Positions 48,439-60,897 of a stretch of 64,000 nt of DNA are shown here, piece after piece. The stretch's first letter is position 1, and each line of letters begins with the position of its first letter. This DNA comes from Hemibagrus wyckioides. Taxonomy: Eukaryota > Chordata > Actinopteri > Siluriformes > Bagridae. Under the pieces are notes generated by a model that made no database searches, was not told the origin of the DNA, and saw only the letters and a program-made list of their open reading frames with translations. Made by a program: the position numbers and the translations under genes. The DNA lies in the NCBI RefSeq assembly GCF_019097595.1, contig NC_080719.1, forward strand, positions 19,057,501 through 19,121,500, read 5' to 3'.

Positions 48439-51400
48439 ATGCCTGTCTCACTGCGTCGTAGTGCTTCATTCAGCAGTATTGCTGGGGCAAATTTCCAAAC
48501 TTTAGGTTTAGGGATGGGGCTGAACGGTCTGGCTAGCTCAGGTCAATCCATCACTGCTGACTTTGATTTTTCAACCTCACAACTCGCAATATTTGGGAAT
48601 GAAAAGTCGGCTATGCAGAATCTTAACACCCGTCTGGCATCGTACATGGATAAGGTACAGTACCTGTTGGATTTTTTTAAGCAGTAAAAATGTTTTTAAT
48701 TATTATCTTTCCATTTTTGCCAATTTTGCCATCAAGCCAAATGCTGTCCCTTTGTGTTTTATTCAAAACACAATAAATCTCACGTTTTCTTTTGTTTCAT
48801 GACTGCATGTCTAGACCTGAGAAAATCATTCAGGACTATTTATAGACATTTCTCATGAATGTTCTTTACTGTCAGGTGGTCTCCCTGGAAAGAGCCAATC
48901 TAAAGCTTGAGCAGCAAATAAAGGAGTTCTACGAAAGCAAGTCCTCCATTAGCAGGAAAGATCTGAGTAAATACTATGTCATCATGGAAGACCTCCAGAA
49001 ACAGGTAGCAAGCAGCAGCCAAAAAATTCTTCCACAATCCATTTAGGCTTCATAAAATTTTGCTGTGTATTTCTGTGTATTTCTATTCTGTGCATGGAAA
49101 ATGATGTGTTGATTCTTCTTAGGTCTTGTCTCCTTTTTCTTACACTGATTTATATATATTTGTCCCTTAAGATTATTTCTAGGGCTGCAGAAAAACAGCA
49201 GGTTCTCCTGCAGTTGGACAATGCTAGTCTAGCTGCTTCTGACTTTAATATAAAGTAAGTGTCTGCTTTTTTTTGTGGTTGCACAGTGGTTTGTAAGAAA
49301 CACTCAGTTAGACTTGGTGTACTAAATTCAAGACGTCTTTAGGTCGAATGAGAGTTTTATTCTCGGTTCATTGCTTGCTGCAGGTTTGAGACTGAGAGGA
49401 GCATGCGTTTGAATGTAGAAGCAGACCTCACTCGTCTCCGCGCCTTTCTTGAAAACGCTGAGGTGGCAACTAAAAACCTAGAAATCCAAATATTAGGGTT
49501 AAACGAAGAACTGCAGTTCCTCAAGAAGAGCCATGAGGAGGTGAGAACACCTTTGAATTTAAACATTTGTCCTTTGTGTGTGACCATCTGTAATCGCTGT
49601 CTATCCAATTTCTGTTTCTGTTCGCAGGAGCTGCACATGGTTCGCTCCCAAAAGAGTGACTCTGTGGATGTGCAAGTGGACTGCGGTCCAGCTGTAAACC
49701 TCGATAAAGAGCTGGAGGAGATGCGTGAGCAATACGAGGCACTCATCCTAAAGAACCGCAAGCAAGTTGAGCAGTGGTTCCAGAGCAAGGTGAAGCGGCC
49801 GTTTGGTTGTTTAAAATGGATGCAGGGGTGGATGGATGAGTATCCTGATTTGAAGTAGTCAGTGTATGACTTCTAGTACCTTAGAAGAGTGTGAGAGGTG
49901 ATGGAGAGGATGTAAAAGGTTTAAAGAGGTGGTTCGAAAAAGGCAAATGTCAAATAGATAAATTATTACACAAATATTACAGAATATTTCTATGATATTG
50001 GAAAGGAAGATGCAAATATTTGAACATTTGAACAATTTGAATGAAAGTATTTGGAATGGGAAAGCCAATTCTTTTCCACTGAAGACATTTGATCAGAGTT
50101 TCAGCTGATATTTACACCTAGATGTGTTAAACAACTCAGAACATGGCACCTTGGCAACATGGAGGCAGATCACCTTATCAACATATATATATAGATCAAC
50201 ATATAGACCGACAAAAGTATTGGAACATATAGTTTTAAATATTTCATCATCCTATTCTTCGTTTTGTTTTGTTTTTTTCCAGGCTTGTAGTCCATTTTCT
50301 TTTGATTTTTCCATGTTTCAGGGGGTTTCTCCCTTCAGTCTTCTCTTTAAGTGGTGACATGCTGTTTACTTGGGTCAAGGTCTGGTGATTGACTTGTCCA
50401 GTCTAAAACTTTTCACTTCCCCAAGATAAAGTCCGTGCTTAACGGCATGATGACATTTTTCCCAATTAGATTGGATGCATTTCCCTGTAAACTGGCAGTC
50501 AGAAGGTTTCTGTAGTTTTCTGAATTTATTCTCCTGCTACCATCGTAAGTTCCATCATCAATAAAGATTAGTGAGAATGTTCCAGAAGCATCCATGCAAG
50601 CCCAAGCCATGACACTACCATCGCTTTGCTTAACTGATTAGCGGCTATGGTTTGGATCATAAGCAGATCCTTTCTTTCTTTACATTTTGATCTGTCCCAT
50701 CACTTTGGTAGAGGTTTATCTTAGAACGTTTCTGGGTCGTCTCTATATATATTTTTTTGTGGGTTTCATTCTTTTGATTCTTTCTGCAGACAAGTCTCTT
50801 TTCTTATAGTCAGCACTCTGGTGTTCATCTTGATTTGATCTTTTTAACAAAACAACCCCCCCCCCCAAAGTTCACAATATTAAACAAACACAAAAGTATC
50901 ACTTTTAATTTAGTAACCGATAAGGCTATTTTTAAAGGTGTTAAAGTCTTTAGTGTCACTTAGATAATAGTGGCACTTGTCTTTTAAATCTTTGATTTAA
51001 ATCTATGACTGTAATCCTTTCCTGTTCCAGGGAATGTTGTAACGCAACATATAAGTTCCTGTGGATTACCTGAATGATAATTATTACTTTTTAACAATAG
51101 TTTTTTTCCCTAAGGGTTTCAGGTGTAGTAGTCAAAAGAAGCGTGCTCATCATGTCACCAAAGGAAGTGAACTTTAAAAACCTCTTTGTAATTATTTTAA
51201 TTACTCTTTAAGCATTTCAGATGATATATATGACAAGTAAATGAGAGTGACAAGTGCTTTCATACATGTACAACACAGACTTCAACTGTAAGAGCATTGA
51301 AAATAATAATATACAGAACTGAGAGTTTGGTCTGTTTTTTTTTATTGTTTCTGAAATTCTGTCATGTTTCTAAGCAGTTTGGCTTTTGTATAATAGAGTT

Positions 51401-53372
51401 TGGATGTTTTCTAGGTCAAAACGTTGAACACTGAAGCGCTTCAAAGCCACACAGAAATCACAACTTCTCAAAAAGCCCACAGCGACCTGAAGAAAACCTA
51501 CCAGTCCCTGGAGATAGAAATAAATGGATTTCACACACAGGTACCTTGTTGTGTCCCACTGCTAAAAACTATTCCTAAACCTCTCTTGGACTTTCTGTAC
51601 TTAATGATCTCAAGAACTCAATTTATAGAACATCACTTTAACCTGCTGACTTCACTAAGTCTTCCTTCATATCTTGTGCTACAGATTCAGTCCCTGCAGA
51701 AGGATGTGGTTCAGGTGAGTGCACGTTACAGTGAGCAGCTATCCCACCTGCAGGTCTACATCGACCGACTACAGACAGAGGTGCAGCAGATCACCGCCAA
51801 CATGCAGCAACAGGCCATGGAGTACCAGCAGCTGCTGGACATCAAGATGAGGCTGGAGCTTGAGATACAGGAATACAGGAGGCTGCTCGAGGGAGAACTT
51901 CATGAGTGAGCCTTTATTATGTCTTATACTGTTGTACATGCATAATGTTTTTCCTGTAAATACAACTAGCACATATTTGATAATGCACATACTACCTGCC
52001 ATAGCCTTATTTATTTACATATTTACATACATCTCCACTTCTTAATTTCTATAACTTCTACTATTTGCACTTCTGGTAGATGCTAAACAGCATTTCGTTG
52101 CTATGTACCTGTATCTATCTATTTGTCTTTGCTTCTTGTGGACGTAAAGCTGGACATAAAATGTGCTTAATATGATTAGATTTCATTGTAAGAAGTTCAG
52201 CTTGTATTTATCCTTACTTTGATACATGTAAAAAATGATAAACCAATCATTTTTCTTTATTGTTCACAGATATCGCATCCAAGAAATCGACACATCCAAG
52301 ACAACGACCGTGACCGAAACAGTCGTGGTAGAGACACAAGAAAAGGAAGAGGGTGAATTAAAACTTTCTTACATTTCATTTTGTCCATATGAATATTAAT
52401 TGATATACAACCTGTTATGTAATTGATGCTTACAAATGCAGAAAGTGTCAGTCATTACTGCTAGAATCTGGAGTTGTATGTATATGTTGAGTGTGTAAAT
52501 CTTCATTTTCTTTAGGACTTTTCTAACAAACCAAAATCCTTCAAAACCTATTAAAATGTGAAACACACAAATCAATAAAAGTACACAAACGACAGGTACA
52601 AATAAATCGGGCAGCTACTGCTAAAAGTTATTGAGATTGTAAAAGTAGGTTTTAAGATGTTAAAAATCTGATAAAACTATGAACAAAAGCCTGCTCTGTA
52701 AGCGTAATCTGGAAATTCCGGCTCTGACAGTTCCTCCACCTCAGCTCATCACCCAAGCTCATATTTTATCTTTTTAGTTTTAAATATCATTCACACTGTT
52801 GTTATTTTTATTTGGCTTGCCAGTGGACCTTTTCTCTTTTTTTATCATCGATAAGTGACAGGTAGAGATGACAATAAGCTCCCCCTTACAAGTGACAGGT
52901 AGAACAAGGTAAATTCTGAAGTGCACAGAAATTCCTTAACAGCACTTGGTCTACGTACTTATGTGCTAAAGAGTAAAAACAGACACATTTATGATTGCTG
53001 GTTGACTCGATACAGATGGAAATACCTATAAATGACAGCGTTAACCATTCAGTAACCAAAAAACAACAACAAAAATTATGTTTCATTATTTATGATTTTG
53101 TATCGGGTAAAGAAACAATGGTTTCCTACCCTCAGTCTAGAGACATGCGTTGTAGGCTTATTGTCATCGCTAAGAAGTCCGTAGTGTGCTTATGGGTGTG
53201 TAAACCCCATCCAGGGTGTGCTCCAAGTTACCTGGGTTATGCTCCAGGTACAGAAACCGAATGGATAGAGGGCATGATGTTAAGATATTCTTTGGTTCTC
53301 TTTCGGATTTGTAATACTTTGTGATTAAATACTGACTAAGCAGCTTCCACTAGAAGAGGGCACCATCCCTAT

Positions 53373-53415
<43 letters not shown>

Positions 53416-53978
53416 TTTGTATCTGGCCTTACACACATGGTTATTTATTCATTTATCTATTGGTTTATTTCTTTTTTTTATTTATTTGGGCTTACATGCA
53501 TGGATATTTATTTATTTTTTATTTAATTTTTATATCTGACATATGTACTTCATAGCTGATTGCTAGCTAAAGCCCTCATCAAAGCAAATAAAATAAAATA
53601 AAATAAAATAACTTTCCAATAACTTTTCCACAGGGTTTTAGTGCTGATGCACACCTCTAATCTTACCCAGATCCCCGTCAACTTTTCTAAAACAATGCTA
53701 TTCACATCAATATTTATTATATCTGTTTATTCTGTTTATGATATACAGCTGAAAAGCTGCTGTTTCACCATTTCAGTTTGTCCCTCTGTCTGTCAGACTC
53801 TCAGATGATACCTCAAATAGTTTAATTCAATAATAACGTGTGTGTATGTTTTCTTTGTGTTATACATATAGAGAAACATCTCCACCAGAAACGGGTGAAG
53901 ATTATCATGGAGGAGCTGGTGGATGGAGTAGTTGTGTCCACTTCCGTGGATGAGAAGGTGGAAGATTTGTCCAGCTGA
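48439..53978 (+). CDS. Type I keratin (intermediate filament protein), complete, nine coding exons
   Basis: Acidic keratin that pairs with a type II keratin in epithelial cytoplasmic filaments. Exons 48439-48654, 48876-49004, 49172-49254, 49384-49540, 49628-49789, 51415-51540, 51685-51905, 52270-52352, 53872-53978 join in frame to 427 residues. A short Ser/Gly head leads to the helix-initiation motif (MQNLNTRLASYMDK), the coiled-coil rod, the rod-end motif EYRRLLEGE, and a tail with MEELVDGVVVST and ends SS-stop. Internal exons of 83, 157, 162, 126 and 221 bp are the conserved type I keratin sizes. Odd: an extra 221-bp intron follows MDK in coil 1A, where mammalian type I genes have one continuous first exon. 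Intron 5 (1.6 kb) holds a dead Tc1 transposase. The start MPVSLRRS was chosen because no ATG lies between the TATA box at 48361 and 48439. The tail resembles keratin 18 of fish; the exact paralogue is not resolved. Confidence 0.92.
50190..50870 (-). mobile_element. Tc1-like transposon remnant in keratin intron 5
   Basis: The minus-strand frame 50610-50413 reads MAWACMDASGTFSLIFIDDG and then NASNLIGKNVIMPL, which is the DDE-domain region of Tc1 transposase. More of the element continues on both sides (ccgacaaaagtattggaaca near 50,208 as an end). Broken by stops and frameshifts. Confidence 0.75.
53369..53620. repeat. (TTTA)n and (AATAA)n low-complexity sequence
   Basis: About 13 TTTA units at 53369-53418, degenerate TTTA to 53,530, then AAAAT units at 53,587-53,610. 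In the last keratin intron. Confidence 0.85.
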
Positions 53979-54310
53979 ACAGAAGATTCATCAGTTTAAT
54001 GTTGCCTTAATTATTATTATCATTCTAATAATATGCATTTACAGTCGCTGAACAAAATAATAATGCAAAAACTTGGAGCATTTGGATTACAGCAGAGGTT
54101 TATTGACATTTGAGTGGGGGGGTGACTCTTCAAAATGTTATTGAGTGTGGCATGAGGTAGCAGTTTTATTTTAAGTTTATGGTGTAGCAACGATCTGTTA
54201 TGTTTATCAGACTTGGGTGGTAGGGACTTCTACCTGTTCCATGTGCTGCCTACTATAATGAAAATTGTAGCATACACAAACATATGCTTTGCTTCCAATG
54301 ATTGTGTTAC

Positions 54311-54316
54311 AATAAA
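54311..54316 (+). terminator. Poly(A) signal of the complete keratin gene
   Basis: AATAAA about 330 bases after the stop codon at 53976-53978; the first canonical signal downstream of the gene. Confidence 0.6.
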
Positions 54317-54417
54317 CTAAATTGTGCAAATAATCTAATATGGGGTTACTTTTTTTTACATGCAAATGGCTCACTTGTTGGCAGAGCAGGTCCTCAGAAC
54401 TATACGGAGATTTAAGC

Positions 54418-54760
54418 TGTCAGACACACCTATGATGAGCAAATACAGATGTTATGCACCATTAAGGATAAAAATTTGTCAGATTCTTCTGCAGTGTGGA
54501 TATTTACAGGAGCTTTGAATTTTCTGGCATAGAGACATGGTGACAGTAACGGCCTTTTTAAAAGCCTTTTTTATCCATTTTTTTGTATTGCAGTCTGGGA
54601 CTAATGCATTATAATCATTACAATCATTCCACCTCTTTCAGCATGTGTGCAGAAGGTGAAATGTTTGACGACCAGACCTTATTTTGAAGTAGTTAAATCC
54701 TTTAAAAAAAAAGCCTTAAATACAGTGTAGACCACAGGTAATTGAACATTAGCATATTTC
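54418..54760. repeat. Segmental duplicate, copy 1
   Basis: From tgtcagacacacctatgatg to gtgtagaccacaggtaattg; recurs in the same orientation at 56,733-57,045 with scattered differences. It begins about 100 bases after the keratin poly(A) signal. Confidence 0.85.
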
Positions 54761-55083
54761 GGGTTATGTCACAACGCTGTATAATGCGGGTCTGTGTAGT
54801 AAAGGCCAATCGTCTGCTCGGTTGTTTCTTGTTCGGCTGCATGCCTGTTACACCCCTATCTACAAAAAAACAGTGCGATGGGAAATGTAAATGAACAAAA
54901 GACACTCAGAGTTTCTCAGACATGAGCTAGCGTGAAAAACAGCCAAAATGTAACTGCCCATAAAGAAGCTACATTACAAATAAACTGGCTGCTTAAAGAG
55001 CCAAAAATACAGACAAACACCTGGCCACTGTAAACAATATACACAAACACATATTTAGCAAAAGGCTCACAATAAGAGACATA

Positions 55084-55720
55084 CACTATATGGACAATGG
55101 TGTGTGGACATCCATATGTGCTTGCTCAATTTAATTCAATTCAATATTATTTGTATAGCACTTGTATCAATGGACATAGTCTCAAAGCAGACATAGAGTG
55201 TGGTTATAAATCATTATAAACACCAGATAGTGTGATTATAAATTATTATTAACACCAAAGAGTGTGATTACAAATTTATAAACACCAGAGAGTGTGATTA
55301 TAATTCATTATAAACGCTGGAGAGTGTGATTACAAATGATCATAAACACTGGAGAGTGTGATTATAAATCATTATAAACACCAGAGAGTGTGATTATAAA
55401 TCATTATAAACACCAGAGAGTGTGATTATAAAGTAGTACATAAACATTATTTTAATTAATTACCCCTTAATTAATTACTTAATTACAACAACTTCATGAA
55501 GCGGAGTGGATTTTGTTGTCCTTCGGTATAAATAACCTCCACTCTTCTGAGAAGGCTTTCCACTAGGTTTTTGTTTGTGATTGTGTGGATTTGTGTTCAG
55601 ACACTGACATCAGGTGATGTAGGTGATGCTCAGGGTGCAGACAGTCTTCCAGTTCATCCTGAAGCTGTTCAAATCATGTCCATGGCTTCTTAGTTCCAGT
55701 GAAGGGAAATTGTAATATCA
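55084..55720. mobile_element. Tc1-like MITE interrupted by a LINE 3' end and a minisatellite
   Basis: tacactatatggacaatggtgtgtggac at 55,084 is a Tc1 end. It is cut at 55,125 by a LINE tail (caatttaattcaattcaata, tctcaaagcag) and an expanded repeat, and the Tc1 sequence seems to resume about 55,500 (cttctgagaaggctttccac, ttccagttcatcctgaagct). Confidence 0.65.
55192..55436. repeat. Minisatellite, unit about 32 bp, about 7-8 copies
   Basis: Unit: gagagtgtgattataaatca plus ttataaacacca, with single-base variants (ttacaaat, cgctgg). The last two copies are nearly identical. Confidence 0.9.
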
Positions 55721-55819
55721 CAGCATACGAAGACACTCTATACAACTGTCCTTAGGCTTTCTTTCTGTTCTCACAGAAAACCAACTTTGGGGGATGGGGT
55801 CAGAGCACAGGGTCAGCCA

Positions 55820-55970
55820 TATACAACACCCCTGGATTAGTGGGGGTTGAGGGCCTTGTTCAAGGGCCCAACAATGGCAGATGGATGGTGCTGGGGCTTG
55901 AACCCTAAACAACAATGCAGAGCCTTAACCACTGACTTTATAGCAAATCACAACCAAGTGTGAACACGGC
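55820..55970 (-). mobile_element. SINE fragment
   Basis: Minus strand carries ttaaggctctgcattgttgt and ggttcaagccccagcaccat, then gttgggcccttgaacaaggc, matching the tRNA-derived SINE at 37,555. Confidence 0.65.
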
Positions 55971-56619
55971 TGCTGACGTTCCCTCTAGCTGCATCCAGAG
56001 AGTGATGTTTAACACCTGCAGGTGGCAGAAGATGACAAGCCAGGATCACAGAAGCGAGTATTGAACAGCACACCTGAACACAACACACTTGAACAATGCC
56101 ACAGATTTCTAATGCTGTCTGTGCTGAGATTTTTTGCTTTGTTTTGGTATTTGTAAACTTTTACAGTCTAATTGTATGCTTTAATTGTGGTGTGGTGACA
56201 TTTCATGGTCCATAATTGTGCTGTTTATGCAACATATTTCCTAAATAAAGACACTCACTAATAGCGAATAGTTGCTAATTAAAGATTATACAGCAATATT
56301 TTATTAAAAATTTCAGATATACTATTAGACGTAGACATAGATGTGTCTAAAATAGACAGCAATGGTGAAGCTCAGAAACACATGCCACATGCTATTTTAA
56401 TCAGGGTGGAGATAGTAGCATGGCTTGGAGATGTTAACTGCCAGTCGACCAACTTGCTTTTGTTTTTTTCAACATTGTGATTACATGTGCAGGGAAAATC
56501 TTAATTATTCAGATCCACCCAAATAACTACAGTCCACTTATTATGTACTAACAGGCCGTAACAGAGTGAAATGACTCAATACCTCTAAATTACACATAAT
56601 ATTCTTTCACCTTTACAGT

Positions 56620-57175
56620 GAAAAGCTTGCTGGAGGTTTTACTAAAAACAACAAAAAAAACATCTCACTGTTTCCCTGCAGGTTGCACTGAGCTCAGTAT
56701 TTCAATTCAATACAGTAATTTTTATTTGTCATTGTCAGACACACCTATGATGAACTAATATAGGTGTCAGATTCTTCTGCAAAGTGTTGACTCTTACGGG
56801 AGCTTTGACTTTTCTGACATGATGACAGTAACAGCCTTTTTGAAAGACTTTTTTATCCATTTTTTTTGCTGCAGTCTGGGACTAACACATTATAATCATT
56901 ACGATCATTCCACTTCTCTCAGTATGTGTGAAGAAGGTTTGACAACCAGACTTCACAAACAACCTTATTCTGAAGTAGTTAAATTCTTTTAAAAAAGCCT
57001 TGAATACACTGTGTAGACCACAGGTAACTGAACACTCACATATTTTTTTTTACAAAATGTCCAAAAGCTTGCTGGAGGTGATACTAAAAACAACAAAAGA
57101 ATCTCACTCTTTATTCCCCTGCAGGTTGTACTGAGCTCAGTATTTCAATTCAGTACAATTTAATTTTTATTTGGA
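56620..57175. repeat. Local duplications including segmental copy 2
   Basis: 56,733-57,045 repeats 54,418-54,760. In addition aaaagcttgctggaggt through ctgagctcagtatttcaatt occurs twice, at 56,620-56,712 and 57,060-57,152, bracketing copy 2. The arrangement suggests unequal exchange. Confidence 0.8.
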
Positions 57176-57600
57176 TAAACATTGAACATTGTCATTCAGG
57201 ACAAACATTTTAAACATATAAATTTATAAATGGCTAATGAGCAAGCCTGAGGCAATGATGGCAAGAAAAATCTCCTATATAAGGAAAAAACCTTCAGAGG
57301 AACCAGGCTCAGAAGAGAACCTCATCCTCATTTGGGTGACACTGGGCAGTAAATAATGTCTTTTTTTCAACAGTTTATATTCACATGCAATTGTGCATAC
57401 AAGAGCTCCTGAGGAACTAATAGATCACGGTAACAATCTGCTGTAAATTTGAGTCAATCTCAAAATCATGACATCCTGGAGGAGCTGTTCAGTGTGTGAT
57501 GGGATGTTTTGATCTTTCTGTATACTCATAGATTATGTATAAGCTGTATATTAGGTGTGGATTAGGTTATGTGTTTGTTTCATGGTCCTGTTTATGGACT
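57150..57600 (-). mobile_element. LINE 3'-end fragment
   Basis: gatgagcaagcctgaggcaa, aggaaccaggctcagaagag and the longer part catgacatcctggaggagct are shared with 16,871-17,285. Confidence 0.8.
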
Positions 57601-58631
57601 GATCCATAATATTATATCTCGTTATTCAAACTTTTAAAGCAAACTAAAGCAAACTTCACTGTAAGGAAAACATTCTGCAGTTTCATAAAAACATCATTTA
57701 TTCTTCTGAACCTCAGATATAATCTATGCAAGAGCTACTTGTGAGGTACTTGCAAGCCTCATATTTCGGTTTCTTACACCAGTCAGCAAGAAGCTGCCTA
57801 TGAAGAAGGATAGAGAATAGCTAAGTGTGAGTCAGGAATCTAATACAAATTCAAGTCTGAACAGGGCTGATAATACAAGTCCTCGGAGGTTTTAAGTACT
57901 CATCACTATTGGATTCATCAAACCATGCTCTTTTGTTCACAGAATGATTCATATAATGCCATTGGAGGCCAGGGTGTGCCCAGATGACACACACTCCATT
58001 TCATCCTTGCAGGACTTCTGCATGCTTTCTCACACACACAAAAAAAGAACATTTATTTTCCTTTATTTTCTTTTTTAGTATCTTTAGCCTGCTTTGATGA
58101 CACAGAATCTGCCCTTCAAATAAAATATACTTACCCTGATTGTTTCTATACATTTTACATTTACACCTCTTTAGATTTCAAATTTTATAATTGATCAATA
58201 ATCTGCTTTTTTTTTTTTTTTTAAATAGATTTTTTAAAAATGAAGTTAGCGATAATTGTTGTATTTATTATGAAGCAAGGAAACAGTGGATGAGGTAGCA
58301 TTATGAAGTGGTTTGAATGCAATACAAAAAGATATCTTGAAGGAATGTTTTGTATGGATCAATCATCTAAATTAGAAGTTGTATAAATTATTTGTAAAGT
58401 GGTTTTAATCATTATGCTATAAATCAAAATCAGTTCAGCTATTGTGTAATGCAGTTTAGTTGTGTACACAAATCTGCGTGCACACATATCTTAAAGCTGT
58501 GAGATTATATATTATTAAAGGTTTATCCTGACATGCCTGGTAATGTCTCTTTACAGACACAGAAACAAAAAAAAAAAAAAATCCCCTCCTGCATGGAGCA
58601 CATGTCTGTACAATGGATATAAAAAAAATAC
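57601..58631. other. Intergenic; no recognised feature
   Basis: AT-rich with poly(T)/poly(A) runs; no exon signature. Confidence 0.4.
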
Positions 58632-58975
58632 ACATTCAATTCAGTTCAATTCAATTTATTTGTATAGCACTTTTAACAATGGACATTGTCTCAGAGAAGG
58701 AAAACAGAGAAGGAAAAATTATATATAAATTATATATATATAAAATATATATATTATAAAGTTTAAATTAAAGCAACTATTTTCTCCCTGATGAGCAAGC
58801 CTGCGGTGATGGCAGCAAGGAAAAACTCCCTGAGATGATATGAGGAAAAAACCTTGAGAGGAACCAGGCTCAGAAGGGAACCTCATCCTCATTTGGGTGA
58901 CACTGGTCAGTAAATCATGTAAATAATGTCCTTTCTTTAACAGCAACCAAGGGCTTATGGGGACCTATTAGGCAC
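58632..58975 (-). mobile_element. LINE 3'-end fragment
   Basis: Starts with four CAATT-type tail repeats and gtatagcacttttaacaatg, then gatgagcaagcctgcggtga and aggaaccaggctcagaaggg. Confidence 0.85.
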
Positions 58976-59026
58976 ATCCCTCTTAAAAAGGCAGATTTTG
59001 TTAAACAATTAAAGTAAGATTAATCA

Positions 59027-59920
59027 TGTCAGAATTTATTTTACCCTCAATGTGAAATTATGATGCATAAAATTACAGTGAAATATAATAATAATAATAA
59101 AAAAACATTTTAAGGAAAAAAATAAAAAAACTTACAGTCACTTACTGTAGTTGCATAAGTTGCATAAGTATACACACCCCTTTAGTTGGATTCAGGCTCA
59201 TTCAAAAACACTGATTTTTATATTATTATTCATTTTCGAATTAGTTTCTTCAGATCATCACACATTTTGCCACATGGTTTGGGGTGGTTAACTTGGTTGT
59301 TTTTTGTGAGAAAGTGCTTCGGTCTAGCCGCCCCACCCTATAGCCCAGACACGTTAAGAATACAAGAGATTACATGCAATCAGTAATCAGTACTTTGTCA
59401 GATCTTCTTGCAGCTTCTTTAATATTTGCCATTGGTCTCTTGGCAGCCTTTTTTGTACGTTTGTACTTTTAAATATTGGAGGGATGCCATGTTCTCAGTG
59501 ATGTCGCTGTGGTGCTCCATTTCACATTTGTTGATGATGGCCTTGTTCCATGGTATATGCAATGTTTAGGAAATTCATCCTGATTGATACCGTTCAACAA
59601 TTCAGACATCATTCATGCTTTGTGAACTCTTTGTGGACCATGGCTTCAGCACTCAGATAAAGCGTATAGGAAGATGTGAAGATAGAAAGAGCTGACCATT
59701 TGGGGTTAATGAGAATAATTTCATTGATGGCAAGGATATGATAATTAATTTTGATTGGTTCATTCTATACATAGCCACATTTGCAATTATCAAAGGTGTG
59801 CACAATTTTAACTTTTCTTGCAACAACATTGTTGTAATTTTTTTAAAAAATGTTTCTGATTGATTTTCAATTTATCTTTATATACTGCTATGTCACATTG
59901 AGGGTAAAAAAATTCTGACA
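59027..59920. mobile_element. Non-autonomous DNA element with inverted repeats
   Basis: tgtcagaatttattttaccc-tcaatgtga (59,027) and tcacattgagggtaaaaaaa-ttctgaca (59,893) are inverted copies about 0.9 kb apart. The interior has no intact coding frame. Family unknown; the flank resembles sequence at 8,510. Confidence 0.6.
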
Positions 59921-60244
59921 AGCTGCATCTTGTTTTCAGTTTTTAAATGACAAAAACCTGTTATTCTTTCGGTGGGAAGTAGACTTTTTTTCCCACCATT
60001 GTGTGTTTATTTTGCAAACCTGTATGACCAACTTTACCTCCTGTGATTAAATGCACTCTAGCCAATCTAGCCAAATCTAGCCAATTAACCTACTATGAAC
60101 TAAAATGCAGCTCAAAATGCTACTTTTTTTTAATACTTACAAATATTGTCAGCTGAAGAAGTGACAAAATAAAGTAATTTATTGTTTATTGCTTTATCTA
60201 AAATTGTTAGATTATTTTCATTTTTATTTTCATTATTTTCATAA

Positions 60245-60259
60245 TGTCTGGATGAACCC

Positions 60260-60301
<42 letters not shown>

Positions 60302-60897
60302 ATACATGCCACTCCAGAGCTCCCAGTGTTCTGAGTTCCCAGTGTCTTCATTCTGAACCTGCCTGATCCATCCAGATGCTCTACCCCTGGTTGAAGTCTC
60401 ATTGCTCGGTGGTGCTCACTGCTGCTGGGGATAGATCTGCATAGACAGCCTGTGACCCAGGTGACTGCTGTGGATAAAACCACTCAGAGACTGTCATGCC
60501 GTCTTGTCTTTGAACTGTCATTGCATCAGTAAACTCAGAAACTATGCTGACCTATTAGTTCCTTAGGAGCTCTTGCACAACTGAATGTGAATATAAACAT
60601 TTGAAGGAAGGATATTATCGACATTTACATTATTTAATGTCCAGTGTCACCCAAATGGGGATGAGGTTCTCGTATGAGCCTGGTTCCTCTCAAGGTTTCT
60701 TCCTCATATCATCTCAGGGAGTATTTCTTCATCACTGTCACCTCAGGCTTGCTCATTAGGGATACATGTTAGGGGTAAAGAGTAACTTAACTTTGAACTT
60801 TATAATTTTTTCAATGTTTCTATACTTCTGTAAAGCTGCTTTGAGACAATTTTCATTGTTAAAAGCACTATACAAATACAATTCATTGAATTGAATT
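60245..60897 (+). mobile_element. LINE 3'-end fragment, longer copy
   Basis: 60,300-60,480 (gctctacccctggttgaagt, acagcctgtgacccaggtga) corresponds to the 3' UTR part at 33,480-33,680 of the LINE, inverted. Then ggttcctctcaaggtttctt, gctttgagacaattttcatt and the tail atacaaatacaattcattga. A (TC)n lies at 60262-60300. Confidence 0.8.

Noticed and set aside
51424..51909. Single 161-codon keratin frame across the 51541-51684 gap
   Set aside because: That gap is an open 144-bp intron with good splice sites; standard 126-bp and 221-bp keratin exons result when it is removed.
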